Assembly (NCBI GenBank): GCA_018609825.1
Contig: JAHEOA010000188.1
Span: forward strand, 1 to 29,526
Direction: 5' to 3'
Origin: Candidatus Bipolaricaulota bacterium
GTDB taxonomy: Bacteria > Bipolaricaulota > Bipolaricaulia > RBG-16-55-9
DNA length: 29,526 nt
Part shown: positions 15,936-23,353 of the stretch, in pieces
How the letters are laid out: each line of letters opens with the position of its first letter
How positions within the stretch are numbered: position 1 is the stretch's first letter
The notes under the pieces: generated by a model
Databases searched by the model: none
Seen by the model: only the letters and a program-made list of their open reading frames with translations
Told to the model about the DNA's origin: nothing
Position numbers and translations under genes: made by a program

Positions 15936-15954
15936 AGTTTCACAGTTTCGAAAT
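15936..15954. promoter_or_regulatory. Candidate ArsR-type site before the CoA-disulfide reductase gene
   Basis: AGTTTC (15936-15941) and AGTTTCGAAAT (15944-15954) lie directly before an AT-rich TTATAT (15956-15961) that could be a -10 element. AGTTTCGAAAT differs at one base from the arms of the MMPL operator. TTTCGAAA is itself a palindrome. No good -35 is visible. Confidence 0.55.
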
Positions 15955-16018
15955 CTTATATCGACAGCGCTGGCCCGGCCAGGGCCCCCATCATACAAAC
16001 TGGAGGTTACTTCCCGAG

Positions 16019-17734
16019 ATGACGACCGAGACGCGCACCATCGTGATCGTCGGCGGCGTCGCGGGCGGCGCATCGGCCGCCACACGCGCCCGACGGATGG
16101 ACGAAACCGCTGAGATCATCATGCTGGAAAAGGACGAGCACGTCTCCTTCGCCAACTGCGGCCTGCCCTACTACATCGGCGGCGAGATCCCCGACCGCGA
16201 CGACCTGTTGGTCGCCTCGCCGGAGCGCTTCCGCGACTGGTTCAACGTCGACGTCCGCACCCGCCACGAGGCCCTCGCCGTCGATCGCGAGCACCAGACC
16301 CTCAACGTCTGGGACCGCGCCCGCGACCGCTTTTACGACCTACCGTACGATCGACTGATCCTGGCCCCCGGCGCGGCGCCCATCGTGCCGCCCTTCGGCG
16401 GGGTTAACGGGCCCAACGTCTTCACGCTGCGCAACCTGGCCGACACCGACCGCATCAAATCGTTCATCCGCATCGAACGTCCCCGAAGCGCGGCCGTGAT
16501 CGGCGCGGGCTACATCGGCCTGGAAATGGCCGAGATGCTCCACGGCCTCGGGATCGAGGTCACGGTCGTCGAGCTCATGGAGCAGGTCATGCCCATCATG
16601 GATCCCGAGATGGCGGGGATGGTCGAATCCGAACTCTCGGATCAGGGGATCGACGTGCGGCTGGGCAACGGCCTGGCCGGGTTCAGCTCATCCGTCGCTG
16701 AGGCCAACGACGGCTCACCCGTGGACCGCGTCCATCTTCAAGACGGCAGGACGATCGACACTGATATGGCCATCCTCGGCATCGGCGTCAAGCCCAACAC
16801 CGCGCTCGCCGAGCGGGCCGATCTGGCGATCGGGCCCTCCGGCGGCATTGTCGTCAACGACCGCATGCAGACGAGCGATCCGACGATCTATGCCGTCGGC
16901 GACGCCGTCGAGTACACCCATGGGGTCACGGGCGACCCGACGCGGGTGCCGCTTGCGGGCCCGGCCAATCGAGCGGGCCGGATCGCCGGCGAACACGCCG
17001 CGCGCGACGACGCGCCCGCGATGGCGCCCGTGTTCGGCACGGCCATCGTGCGCGCCTTCCACACGACCGCGACCATGACGGGCCTCAACGAGCGCCAAGC
17101 GCTGGAGGCGGGCTACGACGCTCAGGCCGTCTGGGTGCCCGCCAAGCACCATGCCGGGTATTATCCGGGCGCGGAGGAGCTGACCGTCAAGCTGGTCTTC
17201 ACCCGGGACGAGGGGCGCGTGCTCGGCGCGCAGGTCGTCGGCGGCGCCGGCGTCGACAAGCGGGTCGACGTGATCGCGAGCGCGCTCCACTTCGGCGCCA
17301 CGGTCGACGACCTGGCCTCGCTCGATCTGGCGTATGCGCCGCCCTTCGGCGCCGCGAAGGATCCCATCCACTTGGCCGCGTTCGTCGCCCAGAACGTCTG
17401 TTGCGGAATGGACAGCGAGCATCCGCCTCGGGTCACGGCCGAGCTCTCGGGCGCCGACGGCGACGTCCAATGGCTCGACGTGCGCGACCCCGACGAATGG
17501 AGCTCGGGCTGCCTGGCGAACGCGATCCGAATTCCGCTCGGCGAGCTGCGCGAGCGCCTCGCTGAGCTTGATCCCAGCCGACCGGTGGTGACCGTCTGCG
17601 GGGTCGGCCAACGCTCCTACTTTGCCACGCGCGTGCTGTGTCAACACGGGTTTTCGCAGGTGGCGACGTTGTCCGGGGGGATGACGCTGCAGCGTCCCGT
17701 CCAACGGGCCGCGTCCGTCGAGGCCACCGACTGA
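16019..17734 (+). CDS. CoA-disulfide reductase-like flavoprotein with C-terminal rhodanese (CoADR-Rhd)
   Basis: A 571-residue flavoenzyme of the CoA-disulfide/polysulfide reductase type. FAD site: IVIVGGVAGGASAATRARR. Redox Cys47 sits in SFANCGLPYY, the single-Cys motif that distinguishes this family from two-Cys disulfide reductases. NAD(P)H site: AAVIGAGYIGLEMAE. The second FAD contact is TIYAVGDAVE, and the dimer domain follows to about residue 455. A C461-C462 pair lies in the linker. The rhodanese domain covers about residues 475-560 with Cys527 (VTVCGVGQRSY). Such fusions reduce CoA disulfide, CoA persulfide or polysulfide with NAD(P)H. GGAGG is 12 nt before the ATG, rather far. It lies in a sulfur-themed cluster and converges with ccdA. 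Confidence 0.92.
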   Translation: MTTETRTIVIVGGVAGGASAATRARRMDETAEIIMLEKDEHVSFANCGLPYYIGGEIPDRDDLLVASPERFRDWFNVDVRTRHEALAVDREHQTLNVWDRARDRFYDLPYDRLILAPGAAPIVPPFGGVNGPNVFTLRNLADTDRIKSFIRIERPRSAAVIGAGYIGLEMAEMLHGLGIEVTVVELMEQVMPIMDPEMAGMVESELSDQGIDVRLGNGLAGFSSSVAEANDGSPVDRVHLQDGRTIDTDMAILGIGVKPNTALAERADLAIGPSGGIVVNDRMQTSDPTIYAVGDAVEYTHGVTGDPTRVPLAGPANRAGRIAGEHAARDDAPAMAPVFGTAIVRAFHTTATMTGLNERQALEAGYDAQAVWVPAKHHAGYYPGAEELTVKLVFTRDEGRVLGAQVVGGAGVDKRVDVIASALHFGATVDDLASLDLAYAPPFGAAKDPIHLAAFVAQNVCCGMDSEHPPRVTAELSGADGDVQWLDVRDPDEWSSGCLANAIRIPLGELRERLAELDPSRPVVTVCGVGQRSYFATRVLCQHGFSQVATLSGGMTLQRPVQRAASVEATD

Positions 17735-17873
17735 GCGCCGCGCAACCGGCGTCACCCGCGGGCCGCCACGTTGGCCCGGCCTCCAGCGACGGCGTTGACC
17801 GGGCGTTTCTCGGGATCCGTCGGCTCCGACTGCGATTGCAGGGTCATGGAGCGCGAGCGCCCGCAGCGGCGGC
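17735..17873. other. Convergent gap between the CoADR-Rhd and ccdA genes
   Basis: A 139-bp gap between two stops. A short inverted repeat CGGGCC (17759-17764) and GGCCCG (17773-17778) could be a shared weak terminator but has no T-tract. A 31-codon minus-strand frame (17752-17848) has no ribosome binding site. Nothing else stands out. Confidence 0.35.
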
Positions 17874-18602
17874 TCAGAGCGAAACGGTGCCGGCGTAGAA
17901 CACGTTGTACCAGACGAGATACCCGCCGGCGCCGATGACGATGACCCCGCCGACCCAGCGGATGCCCTGCATGAGCACGGGCATGGCACGCTGGATCAGC
18001 TGCTTGGACAGGACCATGACGACCGACAGGGCCAGCATCATGGCGGACATGCCCAGCGCGTAAGCGCCGAACTGGACGACGCTGTTGGCGAAGCCGCCCT
18101 GGATCGCGCTCTGCAGCACGATCATGAAGATGGGCAGCGTGCACCCCACCGACGCCACGGCGTAGGCGATGCCGTAGAAGTAGTAGAACTTGGTGCCCTT
18201 CGAATCCCCGTCGTTCTTGCCCATCGCGGTGATGCGATCGGCCAGCCGTTCCATGGCCGCCACGGACAGTCCCGTGTTGCCGAGCAGCATCAGCACGCCG
18301 AGCACAACCAGCGCCACGCCGACCATCGTGCCGGCCCAGTGGATGTAGGCGCCGATCGCCGCGCCCAACGGGGCGGCCGCAATGCCGAGGATCAAAAACG
18401 TCGTCAAGAACCCGGCGCTGACGACGCCGCCCAGGCCGATGCCGTTGACGAGCGTCTGCGGGCTGACGCCCGTTTCCTCGTCGGCGTGACGCCCCAGATA
18501 GTGAGCCACGTAGGCGGGGAGCATGGCAAAGCCGCACGGGTTGAAGAACGCGGCGATCCCGGCGCTGAACGACCAAGCCAACAAGTCAAAGCGAATGTCC
18601 AT
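17874..18602 (-). CDS. ccdA: CcdA/DsbD-type thiol-reductant membrane transporter
   Basis: A 242-residue membrane protein of the CcdA/short DsbD family that carries electrons from cytosolic thioredoxin across the membrane. About six hydrophobic segments are visible. The two reactive Cys are in place: Cys23 in AAFFNPCGFAMLPAY (first helix) and Cys154 in VASVGCTLPIF (fourth helix), each with its Pro neighbour. GGAGGG lies 6 nt before the ATG at 18602. The palindrome CGTAAG-N4-CTTACG at 18680-18695 stands 77 bp upstream and matches the one before the S1C protease. With the CoADR-rhodanese and ArsR-rhodanese genes it suggests control of envelope thiol or persulfide balance. A classic cytochrome c maturation role is also possible, but no ccm genes are seen nearby. 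Confidence 0.9.
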   Translation of the reverse strand: MDIRFDLLAWSFSAGIAAFFNPCGFAMLPAYVAHYLGRHADEETGVSPQTLVNGIGLGGVVSAGFLTTFLILGIAAAPLGAAIGAYIHWAGTMVGVALVVLGVLMLLGNTGLSVAAMERLADRITAMGKNDGDSKGTKFYYFYGIAYAVASVGCTLPIFMIVLQSAIQGGFANSVVQFGAYALGMSAMMLALSVVMVLSKQLIQRAMPVLMQGIRWVGGVIVIGAGGYLVWYNVFYAGTVSL

Positions 18603-18652
18603 GACGGTCCCTCCATCGTAGTCGTCGGAACGCGGGTGTCAATTCCCCCGTC

Positions 18653-18658
18653 ATCCTA
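18653..18658 (-). promoter_or_regulatory. ccdA: Candidate -10 element of ccdA
   Basis: TAGGAT on the minus strand, 4/6 to TATAAT, lies exactly 21 bp downstream of the palindrome at 18680-18695. The start point would fall near 18646, leaving a leader of about 43 nt. The same 21-bp spacing is seen before the S1C protease. Confidence 0.45.
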
Positions 18659-18679
18659 GGGACGGACGACCGCGCCGAC

Positions 18680-18695
18680 CGTAAGCCGGCTTACG
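18680..18695. promoter_or_regulatory. CGTAAG-N4-CTTACG palindrome, copy 2 (before ccdA)
   Basis: A fully symmetric 16-bp palindrome with CCGG centre. It has the same arms, orientation, flanking bases and spacing to a -10-like hexamer as copy 1 at 11403-11418. No third full copy was noticed in the window. Confidence 0.65.
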
Positions 18696-18723
18696 CACCC
18701 GGCCAGTGCCGGAGTGCCGAACG

Positions 18724-19641
18724 CTAGACAAACCGACTCCCGCGTCGGGCGATCAGGATGCCGACCAGCACCACCAGCCCGCTCAGGCCCTGCCCGAGCG
18801 AGAGCGGCTCGCTCAACAGCACCCAGGCGAACAGCGCCGCCAACACGGGCTGCAACAAGAGACTGACCGAGCTGAAGGAGGCCGGAAGTTGGCGGAAGGA
18901 GAACGCGATCAGGCCCTGGCCGCCCGCGTGCGAGACCCAGGCCAGGCCGAGCAACACCGCCCAGCCCATCAGGCTTGTGGCGACCAACTCGTCCTCCGTC
19001 AGCAGCGTCAACGCCAGCATGGCGCCCGCGGCGCCGACGGCGCTCCATGTCATCACGGTGGCGGTGGAGAACTGGGCGCGCAGGCTTTTGACCGACAGCA
19101 GGTAGCCGGCGTAAAAGACGGCTGCGCCGAGCGCCAAGACGTTGCCCACGATGTGCGACGTTCCCAATGACAGGTCGTCAGCCATCATGCCGCTGGCGCC
19201 GAGGAACGCGAGGGCAAGGCCGATCAGAAACAGCCGCGTGATCCGGTCGCCGAAGAACAGCCAGGCGCCAATGGTGACAAACAATGTAGCGAAGTTGGCA
19301 AAGAGCGTGGCGTTGGCCACGGACGTGGAGACGATGGCCCAGTGCCACAGCGACAGGTCGAGCCCGATGAAGACGCCGGCCAGCATCAGCCGCGCGTACT
19401 CCTTGGGGGTCTTGGCGGGAGTCGGCTCGGGTTGAGCCCGAGCTTCCCGCTGCATCCAGATCACGAGCAGCGGCAACGCCAAGAGGAAGCGATAGAACCC
19501 CGTGGCGATCGGGCCGATGGGACTGAGACGGACGAAGATGGGCGAGAACCCGATGCCCACGATGCCGACAAGCAGCGCAATCAGCGAGAGCCGGACCGCC
19601 CGCTCCTCAGCCTGCATCGCTCGCAGTCGCCCCGTGACCAT
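18724..19641 (-). CDS. EamA-family (DMT superfamily) transporter
   Basis: A 305-residue drug/metabolite-transporter protein with two EamA halves and about ten transmembrane helices. The first half starts with LIALLVGIVGIGFSPIFVRLS and includes GVFIGLDLSLWHWAIVSTSVANATLF; the second starts near NVLALGAAVFYAGYLLSVKSL and ends in the LLLQPVLAALFAWVLLSEPLS motif. The substrate (amino acid, nucleoside or drug efflux) cannot be told. The ATG at 19641 has AGAGGG 4 nt upstream; an in-frame ATG at 19617 lacks a site. An inverted repeat CCGGC-CAGT-GCCGG (18699-18712) follows the stop. It may follow the GDCCVxC gene as part of one transcript, 80 bp away. Confidence 0.9.
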   Translation of the reverse strand: MVTGRLRAMQAEERAVRLSLIALLVGIVGIGFSPIFVRLSPIGPIATGFYRFLLALPLLVIWMQREARAQPEPTPAKTPKEYARLMLAGVFIGLDLSLWHWAIVSTSVANATLFANFATLFVTIGAWLFFGDRITRLFLIGLALAFLGASGMMADDLSLGTSHIVGNVLALGAAVFYAGYLLSVKSLRAQFSTATVMTWSAVGAAGAMLALTLLTEDELVATSLMGWAVLLGLAWVSHAGGQGLIAFSFRQLPASFSSVSLLLQPVLAALFAWVLLSEPLSLGQGLSGLVVLVGILIARRGSRFV

Positions 19642-19721
19642 GGCCCTCTATCGTAGGCGACGGCGTCGGTCATGACCATCGGGGCCGTCGCTCGCTGATC
19701 GACGGGCAGGCCCACGTGCCC

Positions 19722-19913
19722 TTATGATTCGGACGGCGCTTGCTGTGAGGGACACGGCCGGGTGCCGTAGGAGCAGTAGACGCAACAGTCGCCCGGCTTC
19801 GGCTGGAGCACGGCCCGACAATATGGACAAGAGAAGCGAAGCTGGCAGCGGTCCTCAGGCATCAGCATAACGCTGTGCCGACCGCATTCGGGGCATGTGA
19901 TCGTCGATTCCAT
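19722..19913 (-). CDS. GDCCVxC-domain small Cys-rich protein
   Basis: A 63-residue protein with a CPEC...CPYC zinc-ribbon-like pair near residues 8-33 and the motif GDCCVYCSYG (about residues 41-50), followed by CPSQQ. It matches the family named for this GDCCVxC motif. In some members one Cys is selenocysteine; here all positions are ordinary Cys. Members often sit beside arsenic or mercury resistance genes; here the arsC stop is 16 bp upstream. GGGGAG lies 8 nt before the ATG. A role in binding thiophilic metal or metalloid is plausible but unproven. Confidence 0.85.
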   Translation of the reverse strand: MESTITCPECGRHSVMLMPEDRCQLRFSCPYCRAVLQPKPGDCCVYCSYGTRPCPSQQAPSES

Positions 19914-19929
19914 GGGCCGAGCTCCCCTG

Positions 19930-20367
19930 TCACCTCGTCGCCGAACGGTCGCTCAACTCGGCGAGCATCCTTCGAACGCGGCCCTCGATCTCGTCGCGGA
20001 CCTCGCGAAAGACGCCCGTCGGATGCCCTTTGGGATCGCGGATGGCCCAGTCGCGGGCGTCCCCCCGGAACGTCGCCGGGCAGACGTCCCGATCGTCGCA
20101 GCCCATGGTGATCACGTGGTCGACATTCACCAGCTCTTGCGGCTCAACGCGGTCTGAGGTCTGATGGGCAATGTCGATCCCGCGCTCGGCCATGACCTCA
20201 ATCGCTTCCGGACTGACGTGGCCCTCGGGACGAGTGCCCGCGCTCTCCGCGGTCACGTCCAAACCATGCTCACTTGCCAGGTGGTTGAAGAATCCTTGGG
20301 CCATCTGGCTGCGGCAGGAATTGCCGACGCAGACGAAGATGACACGGCCATTCGACGAACGTTCCAT
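19930..20367 (-). CDS. arsC: Thioredoxin-type arsenate reductase ArsC (low-MW phosphatase fold)
   Basis: A 145-residue low-molecular-weight-phosphatase-fold protein. The P-loop is CVGNSCRSQ, with Cys13 and Arg19 in CX5R. The second and third redox Cys are Cys90 and Cys96 (MGCDDRDVCPA), the triad used by thioredoxin-coupled arsenate reductases. The general acid Asp is in WAIRDPKG. It reduces arsenate to arsenite in the cytosol. ArsB/Acr3 export genes are not in the window. The ATG at 20367 matches usual family starts; an in-frame ATG at 20400, 5 nt after the ndk stop, would add 11 residues and is possible. The gene runs into the GDCCVxC gene, 16 bp downstream. Confidence 0.9.
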   Translation of the reverse strand: MERSSNGRVIFVCVGNSCRSQMAQGFFNHLASEHGLDVTAESAGTRPEGHVSPEAIEVMAERGIDIAHQTSDRVEPQELVNVDHVITMGCDDRDVCPATFRGDARDWAIRDPKGHPTGVFREVRDEIEGRVRRMLAELSDRSATR

Positions 20368-20405
20368 GATGCCGGGATTAGCGCTCGGGCCGAGGGACAT
20401 GCAAC

Positions 20406-20834
20406 TCAGCCGAGCTCGAGGATCTCGTCGGCGTTGAAGAAGCGCTCGATCTCGGTCTCGGCCGACTCGGGCGAGTCCGACCCATGAACGAGATTGGCCG
20501 TCAGGTCAAGCCCAAAGTCCCCGCGGATGGTGCCCGACCGGGCCTCGAAGGGGTTCGTCGCGCCCATCATGGCCCGAACCACGCCGATGGCCTGAGGGCC
20601 CTCGACGACCATGGCGACGACCCGCCCCGAGGTGATGAAGCCGATCAGGTCGTCGAAAAAGGGCTTGTCGCGGTGCTCGGCGTAGTGCTCCTCGGCCATG
20701 TCGCGATCCACGCGCATCATCTTCAGGGCGCTCACTTGGAGGCTCTTCCGCTCCAGCCGCGCCATCATCTCGCCCATGAGGCCGCGCTCGACCGTGTCGG
20801 GCTTCAACAGCACCAGCGTCCGCTCGCCATCCAT
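20406..20834 (-). CDS. ndk: Nucleoside diphosphate kinase
   Basis: A 142-residue NDP kinase, which moves the gamma phosphate of ATP onto NDPs in the cytosol. TLVLLKPDTVERGLMGE opens the protein, HYAEHRDKPFFDDLIGFITSG follows, and His117 in NLVHGSDSPESAETEI is the phosphorylated residue. Length and motifs are standard, including GATNPFEARSGTIRGDFG. GGAGG lies 9 nt before the ATG. It probably shares a transcript with dprA upstream (73 bp gap) and arsC downstream (the gap is 5 or 38 bp, depending on the arsC start). Confidence 0.97.
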   Translation of the reverse strand: MDGERTLVLLKPDTVERGLMGEMMARLERKSLQVSALKMMRVDRDMAEEHYAEHRDKPFFDDLIGFITSGRVVAMVVEGPQAIGVVRAMMGATNPFEARSGTIRGDFGLDLTANLVHGSDSPESAETEIERFFNADEILELG

Positions 20835-20907
20835 GTCGATTGACCTCCTCTGGTCGGTCTGGGGATGTGAGTCATGAGAACGCGGCTATGGTGCCAGACG
20901 GCGGGTC

Positions 20908-22017
20908 TCAGGGCAACTTGGCGTAGCGCTTGCCCGAGAGTTCCTTGATGAGCCCCTTGGCGTCGAGCTGGAACAGCGCCAGCGAGACCTCGGTGGTGCT
21001 GGCATCGGTGCGCTCCACCAGGTCATCGAAGTGGATCGGCTCGTAGTCGAGCGCCCCGAAGACTTTCGCCTCCACGGGCGACAACTCGACGTCCTGGCGA
21101 GACGCCCGCTTCGACCCCGATCCCAGCGTCTCCTGCAGGTCCGGAAACTCCTCCAGAACATCGCCGACGTCGACGACCAGTTTCGCGCCCTGCTGGATGA
21201 GCCGATGCGCACCTCGACTGCTGGCCTTGGTGATCGGACCCGGCACCGCGAAGACTTCCCGGCCCTGCTGCGTGGCGCTCTTGGCCGTGATCAACGCGCC
21301 GCTGCGATCACCGGCCTCGACGACGAGCGTGCCGCGCGTCAGACCGCTGATAATCCGGTTGCGCTGCGGAAACGTCCAGCGGTCCGGCTTCGTACTCGGG
21401 GAGAACTCCGTCAGTACCGCCCCCGACGCGGCGATCTCGTCCACCAACGGAACGTTCTGTTGCGGGTAGACGTGGCCGAAACCGCCGCCCAGCACGGCCA
21501 GGGTTCGCGCGCCGGCGTTCAGGGCCCCTTGGTGGGCGGCCGTGTCGACGCCGAGCGCCATGCCGCTGACGATCGTGAACCCGCGCTCCGCCAGCTCTTT
21601 CGAGAACTTCTCCGCGATCATGCGCCCGTAATCGCTCGGCTTGCGCGTCCCGACGATCGCAATCGCCACGCGGTCCTTCTCCACCAGGTCGCCCTTGACC
21701 AGCAATACGGGTGGCGGATGGGCAATGGCCCGCAGAGCGTCGGGATAGCCGGCGTCGGCAACGGTGAGCACGTCCAGGCCCAGTCGCTCGATCTCGGTCA
21801 ACTCCTGCTCGAGGGCCAGCTTCCGGCGATGCGCCACGAACGTCTCCACGGACCGTTCGAAGCCGGGCACGGCCTTCAACTGCTCAGATGGGGCCTCCCA
21901 GATCGCCTCGGGGGACGGAAAATGATCCAGCAGGAGGGTGAACTTCTCCGGCGTCAGATTGGGGATCGCGTTGAGCGCGATCCAATATCGACGGTGCTCC
22001 AGCTGCTCGCGAGCCAT
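20908..22017 (-). CDS. dprA: DNA-processing protein DprA/Smf
   Basis: A 369-residue DprA, which loads RecA onto incoming single-stranded DNA during natural transformation. A helical N-terminal region (residues about 1-70) with LDHFPSPEAIWEAP is followed by the Rossmann-like core: VAIVGTRKPSDYG-type motif, GFTIVSGMALGVDTAAHQGAL, LAVLGGGFGHVYPQQN and FPQRNRIISGLTRGTLVVEAGDRSG (core residues about 105-290). The C-terminal 70 residues form a winged helix (ELSPVEAKVFGALDYEPIHFDDLV). The ATG at 22017 is chosen because a consensus promoter lies at 22049-22077, inside the longer upstream frame. The presence of dprA suggests competence but is also common in non-competent species. Confidence 0.95.
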   Translation of the reverse strand: MAREQLEHRRYWIALNAIPNLTPEKFTLLLDHFPSPEAIWEAPSEQLKAVPGFERSVETFVAHRRKLALEQELTEIERLGLDVLTVADAGYPDALRAIAHPPPVLLVKGDLVEKDRVAIAIVGTRKPSDYGRMIAEKFSKELAERGFTIVSGMALGVDTAAHQGALNAGARTLAVLGGGFGHVYPQQNVPLVDEIAASGAVLTEFSPSTKPDRWTFPQRNRIISGLTRGTLVVEAGDRSGALITAKSATQQGREVFAVPGPITKASSRGAHRLIQQGAKLVVDVGDVLEEFPDLQETLGSGSKRASRQDVELSPVEAKVFGALDYEPIHFDDLVERTDASTTEVSLALFQLDAKGLIKELSGKRYAKLP

Positions 22018-22048
22018 AAACCGCAACAGACTCACATAGAATAGCCAT

Positions 22049-22077
22049 ATCGTACACAGCACGGGGCGCGCTGTCAA
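22049..22077 (-). promoter_or_regulatory. dprA: Sigma70-type promoter for dprA
   Basis: On the minus strand TTGACA (22077-22072) and TACGAT (22054-22049) are exactly 17 bp apart. The start point should be near 22042, about 25 nt before the ATG. No other strong promoter is seen up to arsC, so it may serve dprA, ndk and arsC. Confidence 0.8.
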
Positions 22078-22150
22078 TCGCCAGCACGCTCCCACCGGCT
22101 CTACTCGCCATGATCTGCTGTCCTTGGGCGCCTAAGCGAGGTTGGGGGCG

Positions 22151-23353
22151 CTAGATGAGGCCGTACTCCTTGGCGACCTTCTCGAACGTCTCCAGCGCGC
22201 GATCGAGCTGCTCGTCGGTGTGGGTCGCCATGTAGCTGGTGCGCAGCATCTCGCGCCCCGGCGGCACGGCGGGCGGGATGACCACGTTGACGTAGACGCC
22301 GTGATCGAGCAACGACCGCCACATGCCGAGGGCCTTGAACATGTCGCCGACGACGATGGGGATGACCGGCGTCTCCGACTTGCCGGTGTCGAAGCCGAGC
22401 TCCTGGAGCCCGTCCATCATCTTGCGGGTGTTGGCCCAGAGGTTGTCGCGGCGTTCCGGCTCGGTCTCCATGATCTCCAACGAGGCCAACACCGACGCCA
22501 CGGCGGCCGGCGGCATGCTGGCGCTGAAGATCATGGTGCGGGCGTTGTGCTGGATGTAGCTGACCACGTACTCGTCGCCGGCGATGACGCCGCCCAGCGA
22601 CGCAAACGACTTGCTGAACGTGCCCATGACGAGGTCGATGTCGTCCTCGACCCCGAAGTGCTCCGGCGTGCCGCGCCCGTTGGGACCCATCACGCCCACG
22701 GCGTGCGCGTCGTCGACGAGAACGCGCGCCCCGTAGCGATCGGCCAGCTCGACGATGTCGGGCAGGGGCGCCAGGTCGCCCTCCATGCTGAACAGCCCGT
22801 CCACGACGATCAGCTTGCCGACGCCCTCGGGGCAACTCTGCAGGACGCGCTCCAGATCTTCCGGGTCGTTGTGTCGAAAGCGCTTCATCGTCCCGTAGGA
22901 GAGCCGTGCGCCATCGATGATACAGGCGTGATTCCACTTGTCGGAGACGATGAACTCGCCCTTGCCCACCAACGACGAGATGGCCCCCAGGTTCGTCTGG
23001 AACCCGGTGGAGAACACGAGCGCGGACTCCTTGTTCAAGAACCGAGCGAGGCGCTCTTCCAGCTCCAGGTGGATCTCCAGCGTCCCGTTCAGAAACCGGG
23101 ATCCGCAACTGGAGCTGCCAAATCTCTCAATGGCCGCCTGGGCGGCCTCCTTCACCTTCGGGTGGGTGGTCAGCCCGAGATAGTTGTTCGAGCCCAGCAT
23201 CAGGACGGGTTTGCCATCGATGCTGACTTCGGTCTCCTCCGCGCTCGCGACGGGCTTGAAGTAGGGGTAATACCCCATCGCCTTGGCATGCTCGACCTGA
23301 TCAAAGGCCGCGCATTTGGCGAACAGATCAGCGGACGTGGTGTTCGAAGCCAT
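22151..23353 (-). CDS. Alpha-oxoamine synthase, serine-palmitoyltransferase-like
   Basis: A 400-residue PLP enzyme of the alpha-oxoamine synthase family, which joins an amino acid to an acyl-CoA with loss of CO2. LGSNNYLGLTTHPKV, the RFLNGTLEIHLELEERLA segment, DAHAVGVMG (Asp215, His217) and the Schiff-base Lys248 in GTFSKSFASLGG are present. The SSCGSRFLNGTLEIHLELEE segment and the KPVASAEETEV start resemble bacterial serine palmitoyltransferases more than glycine C-acetyltransferase (Kbl); this is from memory of the families, so Kbl-like function remains possible. GGAGG is 6 nt before the ATG. The first 26 nt overlap the end of the SDR gene upstream, so the two are translationally linked. 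Confidence 0.88.
   Translation of the reverse strand: MASNTTSADLFAKCAAFDQVEHAKAMGYYPYFKPVASAEETEVSIDGKPVLMLGSNNYLGLTTHPKVKEAAQAAIERFGSSSCGSRFLNGTLEIHLELEERLARFLNKESALVFSTGFQTNLGAISSLVGKGEFIVSDKWNHACIIDGARLSYGTMKRFRHNDPEDLERVLQSCPEGVGKLIVVDGLFSMEGDLAPLPDIVELADRYGARVLVDDAHAVGVMGPNGRGTPEHFGVEDDIDLVMGTFSKSFASLGGVIAGDEYVVSYIQHNARTMIFSASMPPAAVASVLASLEIMETEPERRDNLWANTRKMMDGLQELGFDTGKSETPVIPIVVGDMFKALGMWRSLLDHGVYVNVVIPPAVPPGREMLRTSYMATHTDEQLDRALETFEKVAKEYGLI

Noticed and set aside
17752..17848. 31-codon minus-strand frame after ccdA
   Set aside because: No ribosome binding site and no family match; lies in a convergent gap.
18615..18642. TTGACA-16-TACGAT promoter-like match before ccdA
   Set aside because: Its start point would fall inside the Shine-Dalgarno sequence, leaving no usable leader; the -10-like TAGGAT near 18653 fits better.
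22018..22095. 26-residue longer N-terminus for dprA
   Set aside because: It would contain the consensus promoter at 22049-22077 and lacks a ribosome binding site.
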